A DNA stretch of 18,737 nt from Candidatus Omnitrophota bacterium. GTDB lineage: Bacteria; Omnitrophota; Gorgyraeia; Aquiviventales; Aquiviventaceae. The stretch is from positions 1-18,737 of the forward strand of contig JACQRB010000005.1 in NCBI GenBank assembly GCA_016206685.1, in the 5' to 3' direction. Under the pieces are notes generated by a model. The model was not told where the DNA came from and did not search any database. It saw nothing but the letters and a program-made list of their open reading frames with translations. Made by a program: the position numbers and the translations under genes. Shown one piece after another: positions 1 through 7,308 of the stretch (positions are counted from its first letter, which is position 1; the number at the start of each line of letters is the position of its first letter).

Positions 1-89
1 CTGCTGGGCTTCGCCGTCACCAGTCTGAGAAGCGACCGAAGGCGAAGCGTCCCCGCCGTCGGCGGGGACGGCCTTCGGCCAACCAGCAG
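1..89. repeat. Nested palindromic element downstream of pgsA
   Basis: These bases contain several perfect nested inverted repeats. CTGCTGG (1-7) pairs with CCAGCAG (83-89), CCGAAGGC (36-43) pairs with GCCTTCGG (71-78), and GTCCCCGCC (49-57) pairs with GGCGGGGAC (61-69) around a 3-base loop. No coding sequence is evident. It lies just past the pgsA stop codon and could end transcription, but neither side of the central stem has a T-tract, so an ordinary Rho-independent terminator is unlikely. A dispersed palindromic repeat or a structured RNA end is more plausible. The window edge cuts it, so its true length is unknown. Confidence 0.5.
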
Positions 90-98
90 GTGGGGGGA

Positions 99-647
99 TC
101 ATCGGCTCTCCAGGAGTTTGGCGCCGAGCCGCAAATAACTCATCGCCGAAAACACGGTCATGGCCGCGGCGATCACGAGGAGCACGAGCTTCCACGGCAG
201 GTCGAGCAGCACGGTCGGCACGACGAGCATCTGCGCGACGACCGTCCACTTCCCCAGCCGATTGGGTTGAACGCTGATTTTGCCGGTGAAGGCAAACAGC
301 AGCATCGTGCCCATCACCAAGAGCGCATCCCGGCTGATGACGACGAGATTGAACCAGGCGGGGATGCGCATCCAGGACGGCAGGCCATGGATGGTCGAAA
401 GGCTGATGAGCGTTCCCAGGATCAGGAACTTATCGGCGATCGGATCGAGGATCGTCCCGAGCGGCGACTGCTGGCGCGTGGAGCGCGCCACGAAGCCGTC
501 CACCGCATCGGAGAGAATCCCCAGGACAAAGAGCGCCAGCGCGAGGTAGCGAAGGCCGTCACGGGTAGGGCTGTAGTAGACGAGCGAGGCGACGATGCCC
601 GGCACGAGCAAGATGCGGCCCAGCGAGATCTTGTTGGCCAGGCTCAT
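99..647 (-). CDS. pgsA: CDP-diacylglycerol--glycerol-3-phosphate 3-phosphatidyltransferase
   Basis: This 182-residue integral membrane enzyme should transfer a phosphatidyl group from CDP-diacylglycerol to glycerol-3-phosphate, the first committed step to phosphatidylglycerol, at the inner membrane. The complete CDP-alcohol phosphatidyltransferase signature D-x2-DG-x2-AR-x8-G-x3-D-x3-D is visible: D47, D50, G51, A54, R55, G64, D68, D72. Hydrophobic stretches near residues 9-25, 34-46, 73-85, 105-120 and 135-165 fit the usual multi-span topology, and the length is normal for the family. The N-terminus MSLANKISLGRILLVP is typical, which supports the ATG at 647, although no clear ribosome site precedes it. 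It lies 24 bases after the lipoprotein gene and probably shares its transcript. The specific substrate (glycerol-3-phosphate rather than another alcohol) comes from family resemblance. Confidence 0.92.
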   Translation of the reverse strand: MSLANKISLGRILLVPGIVASLVYYSPTRDGLRYLALALFVLGILSDAVDGFVARSTRQQSPLGTILDPIADKFLILGTLISLSTIHGLPSWMRIPAWFNLVVISRDALLVMGTMLLFAFTGKISVQPNRLGKWTVVAQMLVVPTVLLDLPWKLVLLVIAAAMTVFSAMSYLRLGAKLLESR

Positions 648-671
648 CTGGACCCGGAGGTTTTGAAACGG

Positions 672-1067
672 CTACTCTTTGTAGCGCAACTCGACGCCGT
701 GATTCGGGCAGTACTTCACGTTGTCCGGGTAGACCTCTCCACCCACCGGGCAAAACTTCGTCTGGCCTGTGGTCGCCGGCGCGCTGCTGCCGGCCGCCGG
801 CATTTGCTGCTGCTGGATTTTCTTGTCCTGCTCTTCAAGCGCGTGTCCCATCATCGCGCCGCCTAACGCGCCAAGACCGGCCCCGATCGCCGTCCCCGCG
901 CCGGGGCGGTCAGACTGGTTGCCGATAATCGCGCCGGTTCCGGCGCCGAGCAACCCGCCAAGGACCGCGCCTTGCGTGGTCTTCGATTGCGCCGCCGTCC
1001 CCATGCTTTCACAGCCGGCCAGTACGAGCGCGCAGATCGCCATGACAGATCCCATTCCCTTGCGCAT
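672..1067 (-). CDS. Glycine-zipper lipoprotein with C-terminal Cys-pair motif
   Basis: This 131-residue predicted lipoprotein starts MRKGMGSVMAICALVLAGC. The hydrophobic signal ending in a LAGC lipobox implies lipidation of that Cys, placing the protein in the outer membrane or periplasm. Residues about 35-75 are rich in G-x3-G spacing (VLGGLLGAGTGAIIG, then AIGAGLGALGGAMMG), the pattern of glycine-zipper 2TM proteins of the OmpA/SlyB-like cell-envelope group. A Gln-rich linker follows. The last ~27 residues carry CPVGG and, 13 residues later, CPNHG, resembling half of a zinc ribbon, which is odd for a periplasmic protein. The start was chosen because AAGGAGG (complement of 1074-1080) sits 6 bases before the ATG at 1067; an in-frame codon at 1100 lies upstream of that site. 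Its molecular role is unknown; envelope maintenance is a guess from the family. Confidence 0.8.
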   Translation of the reverse strand: MRKGMGSVMAICALVLAGCESMGTAAQSKTTQGAVLGGLLGAGTGAIIGNQSDRPGAGTAIGAGLGALGGAMMGHALEEQDKKIQQQQMPAAGSSAPATTGQTKFCPVGGEVYPDNVKYCPNHGVELRYKE

Positions 1068-1090
1068 GATACACCTCCTTCTTGATTTCA

Positions 1091-1119
1091 ACTTTAGCAT
1101 AGTCCCCAGGTGAACGCAA
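1091..1119 (-). promoter_or_regulatory. Sigma70-like promoter for the lipoprotein gene
   Basis: On the minus strand, TTGCGT (-35, 1114-1119) is followed after exactly 17 bases by TAAAGT (-10, 1091-1096). This places a start near 1084, about 17 bases before the ATG at 1067, with the ribosome site between. It lies just after the lepB stop codon, so the lipoprotein and pgsA would form their own unit. The boxes match consensus only moderately. Confidence 0.45.
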
Positions 1120-1122
1120 GCC

Positions 1123-1704
1123 TTAGCGCAAGGCGCGCAGGCGCGTCGGGGGCCAGAAGATGCACATGGCCCGGCCGATCAGGAGGCGTTTGGGCACAAA
1201 CCCCCAGAACCGGCTGTCGTGCGAGGAGGACGAATTATCCCCCAGCACGAAGTACATGCCCTGCGGGACGTCCGTCACGGCATGCTCCTGGCCGAACGGC
1301 CCCTGGTTGTAGTAATACGTGGTGGGCGAGGCCTCGCCCCCTGAGGCGATCCGGCCGTTCACGAAGACATGCCCCTCCCGGATCTCGACGGTGTCGCCGC
1401 CCACGGCGATGAGCCGTTTGATGAACGGGCGCTTGGGATTCTCCGGGAAACGGAACACGATGATCTCGCCGCGACGGGGCTGGCGGAATCGGTAGAGGAA
1501 CTTATTGACCAGGATGCGATCCCCCTCGATCAGCGTGGGCCGCATGGAGCCTGAGGGGATCTTGAAGGGGGCGACGATCAAGGTGCGGATGACCAGCGCC
1601 AGCGCGGCCGCCCACAGGATGGACTCGAGATTTTCCCGCCAGGCCGATTTGGCTTGAGCGGAAGAGGATGCAGCGGCTGCGGCTCGATGGACGCGGCGCG
1701 CCAT
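1123..1704 (-). CDS. lepB: Signal peptidase I
   Basis: This 193-residue membrane protease of family S26 removes signal peptides from proteins exported by Sec or Tat. A hydrophobic anchor spans about residues 28-46. The catalytic region PSGSMRPTL places the nucleophilic Ser at 53. The general-base Lys is K96 in FIKRLIAVGGD, followed by the conserved GGD. The later box GDNSSSSHDSRFWGFVP is also canonical. The length fits the compact single-anchor form. The ATG at 1704 lies one base after the lepA stop codon, so the two genes are almost certainly cotranscribed; lepA-lepB pairing is widespread in bacteria. The first ~25 residues are Ala- and Arg-rich and less conserved, so a slightly later start cannot be excluded. 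Confidence 0.95.
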   Translation of the reverse strand: MARRVHRAAAAASSSAQAKSAWRENLESILWAAALALVIRTLIVAPFKIPSGSMRPTLIEGDRILVNKFLYRFRQPRRGEIIVFRFPENPKRPFIKRLIAVGGDTVEIREGHVFVNGRIASGGEASPTTYYYNQGPFGQEHAVTDVPQGMYFVLGDNSSSSHDSRFWGFVPKRLLIGRAMCIFWPPTRLRALR

Positions 1705-1705
1705 G

Positions 1706-3499
1706 TCAGATTTTCAGCACCGCCAAAAACGCTTCCTGCGGGATCTCCACCTGTCCGAATTGCTTCATGCGCTTCTTCCCTTCCCGTTGGCGTTCCCACA
1801 GCTTGCGCTTGCGGGTGATGTCCCCCCCGTAGCACTTGCCGGTGACATGTTTGGCCAGCGCCCGGACCGACTCGCGCGCCACGATGTGGCTGCCGACCGC
1901 CGCCTGGATGGCCACCTCAAAGAGTTGCCGGGGGATGAGGGTTTTCAGCCGCTCGACGAGCGTCTTGCCCTTCTCGTGCGCTCTGTCCTTTGCGACGATC
2001 GAGGAGAGCGGCTCGCAGGGGGTGCCGTTGATCAGGATGTCCAGCCGCACCAGCGCCTCCGGGCGATAGCCGATCAGCTCGTAATCGAAGGAGCCGTAGC
2101 CTCGCGAGAGCGACTTGAGCCGGTCGTAGAAGTCCACCAGGATCTCGCTCAACGGGAGCTCCACGGTCAACTGCACCCGGGTTTCGCTCAAAAATTCGGT
2201 GGCGCGGTGGGTGCCGCGACGCTGCTTGACGAGGTCCATGATCGCGCTCAAGGCATCGGCCGGCACCAGGATGACTGCGGCGACGTAGGGCTCGCAGATC
2301 TCGGCGATGTCAGGCGGGCTGGGGAGTTTGGCCGGGCTGTCGATCTCCAGCGTTGTCCCGTTTCGCCGCTTGACCTGGTAGACGACGCTGGGCGTGGTCA
2401 GGACGAGGGTCACCCCGAACTCCCGCTCCAGGCGCTCCTGGACGATCTCCATGTGGAGCAGGCCCAAAAAGCCGCAGCGGAATCCCTGCCCCAGCGCGTC
2501 GGACTGCTCCGGCTCGAAGTGGAACGCGGCATCGTTGAGGAGGAGCTTTTCCATGGCGGTCTTGAGCGCCTCCAGCGCCTGGGTGTCCGCCGGATAGATC
2601 CCGGCAAAGACCACGGGCTTCACGGGCCGGAACCCCGGCAGCGCGGCCGCCGCCGGCGTGGCCGTGTCCGTGATCGTGTCGCCGGCGACGACGTCGTGCG
2701 GGTCGCGGATGTTGGCGGTGAGATACCCCACCTCTCCCGCCGCCAGCTCATCCACCGGCACCGGCTTGGGCGTGAGCACCCCGACCTCCCGGACCTCGAA
2801 GCGCGCCTGTCGCCCCATCAGGGTGATGCCCATCCCGCGGCGCAGCCGCCCCTGCACGAGGCGGCAGAAGACGATCACACCCTTGTACGAGTCATAGGCC
2901 GAATCGTAGATCAACGCCGCCAAGGGGTGGTCCGGATCGCCTCTCGGCGGCGGGACTTCGCGCACGATCCGCTCGAACACCTCCCGGATGCCCCGCCCTT
3001 CCTTGGCGCTCACCAAGCTGATGGCGGGTGTGTCGCGCTGGAAGAGCTGATGGATCTCCTGGGTGACGCGCTCGACTTGCGCATGCGCCAGGTCAATCTT
3101 GTTGATGACGGGCAGGATCGCCAGCCCCCGTTGCCGGGCGAGCTGGAAATTGGCGACGGTTTGCGCCTCGACCCCCTGCGTGGCATCAACGATGAGGAGG
3201 GTGCCCTCGCAGGCTTGCAGGCTCTTGGCGACCTCGAAGGAAAAATCGACGTGGCCGGGGGTGTCGATCAGATTCAGGGCGTAGTCCTTGCCGTCCGCGG
3301 CCCGATAGCGCAGCCGCGCGGAGGAGGCCTTGATGGTGATGCCCCGCTCGCGCTCCAGGTCCATGTCATCGAGCACCTGCTCGCGGAAGTCGCGCCGGTC
3401 AACGGTCCCGCTGAGCTCCAACAGCCGGTCGGCCAGCGTGGATTTGCCGTGGTCGATGTGCGCGATGATGCAAAAATTGCGGATGACGGTTTGGTCCAT
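1706..3499 (-). CDS. lepA: Elongation factor 4 (back-translocating GTPase)
   Basis: This 597-residue ribosome-associated GTPase is full length for the family. The G motifs are present in order: AHIDHGKST at 13-21, RGITIKA at 52-58, DTPGH at 79-83 and NKID at 133-136, with SAKEG as the fifth element. EF-G-like domains follow, and the LepA-specific C-terminal tail is clear (KRKLWERQREGKKRMKQ, then VEIPQEAFLAVLK). The protein acts on stalled or mis-translocated ribosomes in the cytoplasm. It follows the phosphohexomutase by 20 bases and precedes lepB by one base, inside the long housekeeping operon. I see no strong ribosome site, but MDQTVIRNFCIIAHIDHGKS is the expected N-terminus. A very long open frame on the opposite strand is a by-product of GC-rich codon use. 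Confidence 0.97.
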   Translation of the reverse strand: MDQTVIRNFCIIAHIDHGKSTLADRLLELSGTVDRRDFREQVLDDMDLERERGITIKASSARLRYRAADGKDYALNLIDTPGHVDFSFEVAKSLQACEGTLLIVDATQGVEAQTVANFQLARQRGLAILPVINKIDLAHAQVERVTQEIHQLFQRDTPAISLVSAKEGRGIREVFERIVREVPPPRGDPDHPLAALIYDSAYDSYKGVIVFCRLVQGRLRRGMGITLMGRQARFEVREVGVLTPKPVPVDELAAGEVGYLTANIRDPHDVVAGDTITDTATPAAAALPGFRPVKPVVFAGIYPADTQALEALKTAMEKLLLNDAAFHFEPEQSDALGQGFRCGFLGLLHMEIVQERLEREFGVTLVLTTPSVVYQVKRRNGTTLEIDSPAKLPSPPDIAEICEPYVAAVILVPADALSAIMDLVKQRRGTHRATEFLSETRVQLTVELPLSEILVDFYDRLKSLSRGYGSFDYELIGYRPEALVRLDILINGTPCEPLSSIVAKDRAHEKGKTLVERLKTLIPRQLFEVAIQAAVGSHIVARESVRALAKHVTGKCYGGDITRKRKLWERQREGKKRMKQFGQVEIPQEAFLAVLKI

Positions 3500-3519
3500 G
3501 TCCCGACGGGGGGCGTGCG

Positions 3520-4935
3520 TTACGAGGTGTTGACCAGTTGCACGCCGAACTCGAGCAGCCGGTTGGCATGGGCGACGGTGAGGCTTTCCGCGTAGACGCG
3601 CACGATGGGCTCGGTGCCGGAGCGCCGAAAGAGGAGCCAGTTATCCTGCCGGTCAATCAATTTGACGCCATCGAGCGTGTTCCGCTCGCGCACCGGCACG
3701 CCCGCGATGCGCGAGGGGGGATTCGCGGTGAGCCGCTCGAACACCCGGTTGACCTGCTCATGCGGGACCGCGAGGTCCCGGCGGGTATAGCTCCAACGCC
3801 CGTAGCGGCGCTCCAGCCGTTTGAGGATCTCCAGCACCCCGCGGCCTTGCGCGGCCATCGCTTCCATGACCAGGAGGGCCATGAGGATGCCATCGCGCTC
3901 CGGCAGGTAGCCGCGAATGCCGATCCCGCCCGACTCTTCTCCGCCGATGAGGACCTCGCCCTCCAGCATGAGCTTGGCGATGTGCTTGAACCCGACCGGC
4001 ACTTCCCGCACGGGCAGCCCGAGCGCGTGGGCCATGCGGTCGATCATCGAGGTGTTGGACACCGTTTTCACGACGGTCCCCTGCCACTTGCGGGAATGAA
4101 TGAGGTGCTCCAGGAGGATGCACAGGATCTGGCCGGGATTGAGGAAGAGGCCGTTGGCCGCGATGACGCCGATGCGGTCCGCGTCGCCGTCGTTGGCCAC
4201 GCCGACCTGGGCCCGGCGCCGGCGGACCGTCTTGGCCAGCTCCTGCAGGTGGATCGCAATCGGCTCCGGGGCATGGCCGCCGAACAGCGGGTCCGCCTCG
4301 GCGTGGATCGTCTCCACGCGGCAGCGGCCGCCCGCGAGGAGCTGTTCAATGAGACGGCCGGCCGTGCCGTGCATGGCGTCCGCGACGGCCTTCAGGCGGC
4401 TCTGACGGATGACCTTGAGATCCACGGCATCGCGGATGCCTTTGAGGAACAGCGGGAGGAACTCCGCGGTGCGCACCACGCGCTGCTCCACGGCCTGCTC
4501 GAACGGCAGCCGCTTGATGGGGTGGTGTCCCACGCGGCGCTCGATCGAGGCCACGGTGTCCGTGGTCGCCGAGCCGCCGAAGGCCTCCTTGACTTTGATC
4601 CCGTTGTAGATGGCCGGGTTGTGGCTGGCGGTGATGACGATGCCGCAGGCCAGGTGATGCGCCACGACGTAGCGGCTGACCGCGCAGGTGGGGATGGCAC
4701 GATCCGAGACGACGCTCTGGATGCCGTTGGCCGCAAAGACCTCGCACACCGCCCTGGCGAATCGGTCCGACAGGAAGCGGGTATCGTAGCCCACCGCCAT
4801 CGTCAGCCGTGCCTGGCCGCCCGCGGCCTCCTGATAATGCTCGGCGATCGCTTGCGCGACGGCCCGCACGTTGTCAAACGTGAAGTGCTCGGCGATGACC
4901 GCCCGCCAGCCTTCCGTGCCGAAGACGATGTTCAT
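3520..4935 (-). CDS. Alpha-D-phosphohexomutase (phosphoglucomutase/phosphomannomutase)
   Basis: This 471-residue cytoplasmic enzyme interconverts hexose-6-phosphate and hexose-1-phosphate. All four superfamily loops are visible: the phosphoserine loop ITASHNP at 101-107 (catalytic S104), the metal loop DGDADR at 249-254, the sugar loop GGEESGG at 331-337, and the phosphate loop RRSGTEP at 437-443. Length is typical. The ATG at 4935 was chosen because AAGGAG lies just before it and the protein then begins MNIVFGTEGWRAV, a canonical start; a longer frame reaching 5097 overlaps rpe and has no homology-like sequence. Its ATG overlaps the rpe stop codon (ATGA), implying translational coupling. A mannose-1-phosphate guanylyltransferase-like gene in the same operon favours phosphomannomutase activity, but sequence alone does not separate glucose from mannose use. 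Confidence 0.92.
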   Translation of the reverse strand: MNIVFGTEGWRAVIAEHFTFDNVRAVAQAIAEHYQEAAGGQARLTMAVGYDTRFLSDRFARAVCEVFAANGIQSVVSDRAIPTCAVSRYVVAHHLACGIVITASHNPAIYNGIKVKEAFGGSATTDTVASIERRVGHHPIKRLPFEQAVEQRVVRTAEFLPLFLKGIRDAVDLKVIRQSRLKAVADAMHGTAGRLIEQLLAGGRCRVETIHAEADPLFGGHAPEPIAIHLQELAKTVRRRRAQVGVANDGDADRIGVIAANGLFLNPGQILCILLEHLIHSRKWQGTVVKTVSNTSMIDRMAHALGLPVREVPVGFKHIAKLMLEGEVLIGGEESGGIGIRGYLPERDGILMALLVMEAMAAQGRGVLEILKRLERRYGRWSYTRRDLAVPHEQVNRVFERLTANPPSRIAGVPVRERNTLDGVKLIDRQDNWLLFRRSGTEPIVRVYAESLTVAHANRLLEFGVQLVNTS

Positions 4936-5600
4936 GGGCTCCTTCCTGCGGCGCGCAGGGCCTGGATCGCGGCCGCGTAATCGGGCTGACGGAAAATCGC
5001 CGTGCCGGCGACCAGCATCGTGGCGCCGGCCTGACAGGCGAGCCTGGCCGTGTCGGGATTGATGCCGCCATCCACCGACACCTCTCCCTCGAACCACGCG
5101 CGGACCGCGCGGATCTTTTCGAGCATGGCGGGCAGGAACGCCTGCCCCCCGAATCCCGGCTCGACCGTCATGACCAAGACTTGCTCGACGTCAGGCAGAT
5201 ACGGTTTCAGGGTTTCGGCCGGCGTGGCGGGCCGCAGGGACAGCCCCGGCATGATTCCCTGTCGCTTCAGATCGCGCAGGAACGCCCGCAGGACGTGCGG
5301 GTCCTGCAACCCGGCCGCCTCGACGTGCACGGTGAGGTGGTTGGCCCCGGCGCGGATGAACGCGTCGGCGTACGCTTCAGGATGCTCGATCATGAGCTGG
5401 ACGTCCAGCGGCAGTCGCGTGACCCGACGGATCGCCTCGACGATGACCGGTCCGAAGCTGATGTTGGGCACGAAGTGCCCGTCCATCACGTCCAGGTGGA
5501 GCCAGTCGGCGCCGGCGCGCTCCACGGCCTTGACCTCCTCGGCGAGGCGGGTGAAGTCACAGGCCAGCATGCTGGGGGCGATGATCAGTTTGCGCATCAT
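4932..5600 (-). CDS. rpe: Ribulose-phosphate 3-epimerase
   Basis: This TIM-barrel enzyme interconverts ribulose-5-phosphate and xylulose-5-phosphate in the pentose phosphate pathway. Counting from the ATG at 5600 (222 residues), visible motifs are APSMLACDF at 8-16, HLDVMDGHFVPNISFGP from 35 (metal-binding H35, catalytic D37), MIEHP with the next metal His, MTVEPGFGGQAF, and VDGGI with the second catalytic Asp. Length is normal. The start is ambiguous: GTG at 5609, ATG at 5600 and ATG at 5597 are in frame. The ATG at 5600 overlaps the stop codon of the M16 peptidase (ATGATG), and no ribosome site precedes it, so reinitiation after the upstream gene is likely. Its own stop codon overlaps the next ATG in the same way. 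Confidence 0.95.
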   Translation of the reverse strand: MMRKLIIAPSMLACDFTRLAEEVKAVERAGADWLHLDVMDGHFVPNISFGPVIVEAIRRVTRLPLDVQLMIEHPEAYADAFIRAGANHLTVHVEAAGLQDPHVLRAFLRDLKRQGIMPGLSLRPATPAETLKPYLPDVEQVLVMTVEPGFGGQAFLPAMLEKIRAVRAWFEGEVSVDGGINPDTARLACQAGATMLVAGTAIFRQPDYAAAIQALRAAGRSP

Positions 5601-6889
5601 GGGCGACACAGGGTTCGCAAGATTTCGGCTTCTTCCTCCGGGACCGGCCCGATCGCCGTCAGATAACAGCGCTCGGGGGTAAACAGGGCGCGGGCCGCCC
5701 GCCGGATCTGCTCCGGGCTGACTCGCTCCAGCGCCTGGATCACGTCGCGGGCGTCGGCGATCCGGCCCACGGTGACGGCCTGCTCCCCCATCCAGAGCAT
5801 GTGGTCCATCGTATCCTCCAGGCCCATGAGGAGCTGTCCCGCGTAGAAGTCTTTGGCCCGGCGCAGCTCCTGCGGGCCGACCCGGTGGCGTTTGATGCGG
5901 CGCAGCTCCTCGACCACGGTCTGGATGGTGGTGGCGAGCTTCGCGGCATCGCAGCCGGCTGAGATGATGAACGCGCCCGTGTCGTGATAGCGTTTGATCT
6001 GCGTGCCGATTTCGTAGACCAGGCCCCGCTTCTCGCGGACCTCATGGAACAACCGCGAGGACATGTTGGCGCCCAGGAGGACGTGCACCAGCTCCAGCGC
6101 GAACCGCTGCGGGTGGGTCCGCGGCATCGCGGGCGTGCCCAGGCACAGATGGGTCTGCTCGGTGTCTTTGTGGTAGAGGCGCACCTGCGGTCCTCGCGCG
6201 GCCCGCGGCGCCGGCGCCACGCGGCCGGCCAGGCCCGGCCGGCGTCCGGCAAACGCGCGGCGCAGCCGGCGGAGCACCCGGTCAGGATCCAGCGCCCCCG
6301 CGCAGGCGACGAGCATGTTGCGCGGATGGTAGAAGCGCCTCCAGTGCGCCACGGCATCCTGGCGCCTGATGCCGCGGACGGTCGCCATCGTGCCCGAGAG
6401 CAGATTGCCCAGCGGATGGTTGGGCCAGAGCAATTGGTTGAACAGGTCCTGGACGTACTGCGCCGGCGCGTCCTCGTACATCCGGATCTCCTCGAGGATG
6501 ACCTCCCGTTCCTTCTCAAAGTCATCGGGCCTGAAAGCCGGGTGCAGCACCATATCCGAGAGCACGGCGAGGGCACGGTCCAGATGCTTGGCCGGGACTT
6601 TGGCCATGTAACAGGTGAATTCCTCGGCGGTGAAACCGTTCAGGCTGCCGCCGATGCCTTCGATGGCTTGGGTGAGCTGCTCGCAGCTGCGGGTGCGCGT
6701 GCCTTTGAACAGGAGGTGCTCCAGCACATGCGAGATGCCCGACAGCGCCGAACGCTCGTAACGGCCGCCCACCTTGATCCACACGCCGACCGCGACGGAC
6801 TCGGCGTGGGCCATGGGCCGCACCACGACCGACAGCCCGCCGGGGAGCTTGGCAGGTTGAGACGTCGCGTTACGGGTGGCGCTGGGCAT
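5597..6889 (-). CDS. M16 family zinc metallopeptidase
   Basis: This predicted 430-residue peptidase resembles the Bacillus YmxG/mitochondrial processing-peptidase beta group. The inverted zinc site HVLEH is at 54-58, and the third ligand is Glu at 134 in EVILEEI, giving the HxxEH-x76-E arrangement of active M16 enzymes. The C-terminal half carries the second, inactive M16 repeat. No signal peptide is seen, so it is probably cytoplasmic. The ATG at 6889 was chosen over a codon at 6931 because it gives the usual distance to the zinc motif; it still overlaps the end of ruvX by 20 bases. I see no good ribosome site, so coupling to ruvX is likely. Neighbours give no specific substrate. Confidence 0.9.
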   Translation of the reverse strand: MPSATRNATSQPAKLPGGLSVVVRPMAHAESVAVGVWIKVGGRYERSALSGISHVLEHLLFKGTRTRSCEQLTQAIEGIGGSLNGFTAEEFTCYMAKVPAKHLDRALAVLSDMVLHPAFRPDDFEKEREVILEEIRMYEDAPAQYVQDLFNQLLWPNHPLGNLLSGTMATVRGIRRQDAVAHWRRFYHPRNMLVACAGALDPDRVLRRLRRAFAGRRPGLAGRVAPAPRAARGPQVRLYHKDTEQTHLCLGTPAMPRTHPQRFALELVHVLLGANMSSRLFHEVREKRGLVYEIGTQIKRYHDTGAFIISAGCDAAKLATTIQTVVEELRRIKRHRVGPQELRRAKDFYAGQLLMGLEDTMDHMLWMGEQAVTVGRIADARDVIQALERVSPEQIRRAARALFTPERCYLTAIGPVPEEEAEILRTLCRP

Positions 6890-7298
6890 CGAGGTACGCT
6901 TGGAGAATGAGTTGCGCCGCCACTTGGTCAATCAGACGTTTACGTTCGCTCCGGCTGGCGCCTGTCTCCAGCAAGGCGCGCTCGCCTTGCACGGTGGTCA
7001 AGCGCTCGTCCAACAGCCGCACGGGACACTGGAGCTTGCCGCGTAAGGGTTCCACGAAGGCCATCACATGGTTGACCTGCTCGCCCCGTTGGCCTTGCAG
7101 GGTGAGCGGCAGGCCGACGACCACCGCTTCGACCTCATGCTCGTTGGCCAGGGCCGCCACGGCATCCACGTCCCGGGTCAATTCATGCCGCGTGACGACC
7201 GTCAGGCGCTGGGCGGTCAGCCCAAGCGGATCGCTCAGCGCGACGCCGATGCGCCGATCCCCGACGTCAAGCCCCAGCACGCGACCCATCTGCGCCAC
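6870..7298 (-). CDS. ruvX: Holliday junction resolvase-like / pre-16S rRNA nuclease YqgF
   Basis: This 142-residue RNase H-fold protein is of the YqgF/RuvX family, implicated in 16S rRNA 5'-end maturation and also annotated as a putative Holliday junction resolvase. Acidic active-site residues appear in expected places: GLDVGDRRIGVALSDPLG near the N-terminus (Asp 11), DERLTTV in the middle, and a C-terminal IDQVAAQLILQAYL. VVGLPLTLQGQRGEQ is also characteristic. I favour the GTG at 7298, since GAGGAGG ends 5 bases upstream; the ATG at 7289 would give 139 residues with poorer spacing. It lies 10 bases after the nucleotidyltransferase gene and overlaps the M16 peptidase start. Confidence 0.92.
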   Translation of the reverse strand: MAQMGRVLGLDVGDRRIGVALSDPLGLTAQRLTVVTRHELTRDVDAVAALANEHEVEAVVVGLPLTLQGQRGEQVNHVMAFVEPLRGKLQCPVRLLDERLTTVQGERALLETGASRSERKRLIDQVAAQLILQAYLDAQRHP

Positions 7299-7308
7299 CG
7301 TGTCCTCC

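Noticed and set aside
1068..1122. Terminator between lepB and the lipoprotein gene
   Set aside because: No stable stem followed by T residues is visible; the gap mainly holds the promoter.
1703..3595. 630-codon open frame on the plus strand opposite lepA
   Set aside because: The minus strand encodes a complete, motif-perfect LepA; the plus-strand frame has an Arg/Asp/His/Leu-rich composition typical of antisense reading in GC-rich genes.
3538..4980. 480-codon open frame on the plus strand opposite the phosphohexomutase
   Set aside because: It is a mirror of a well-supported enzyme; no motif or ribosome site supports it.
4936..5097. N-terminal extension of the phosphohexomutase frame
   Set aside because: It overlaps rpe, and the internal ATG at 4935 has both a ribosome site and a canonical N-terminus.
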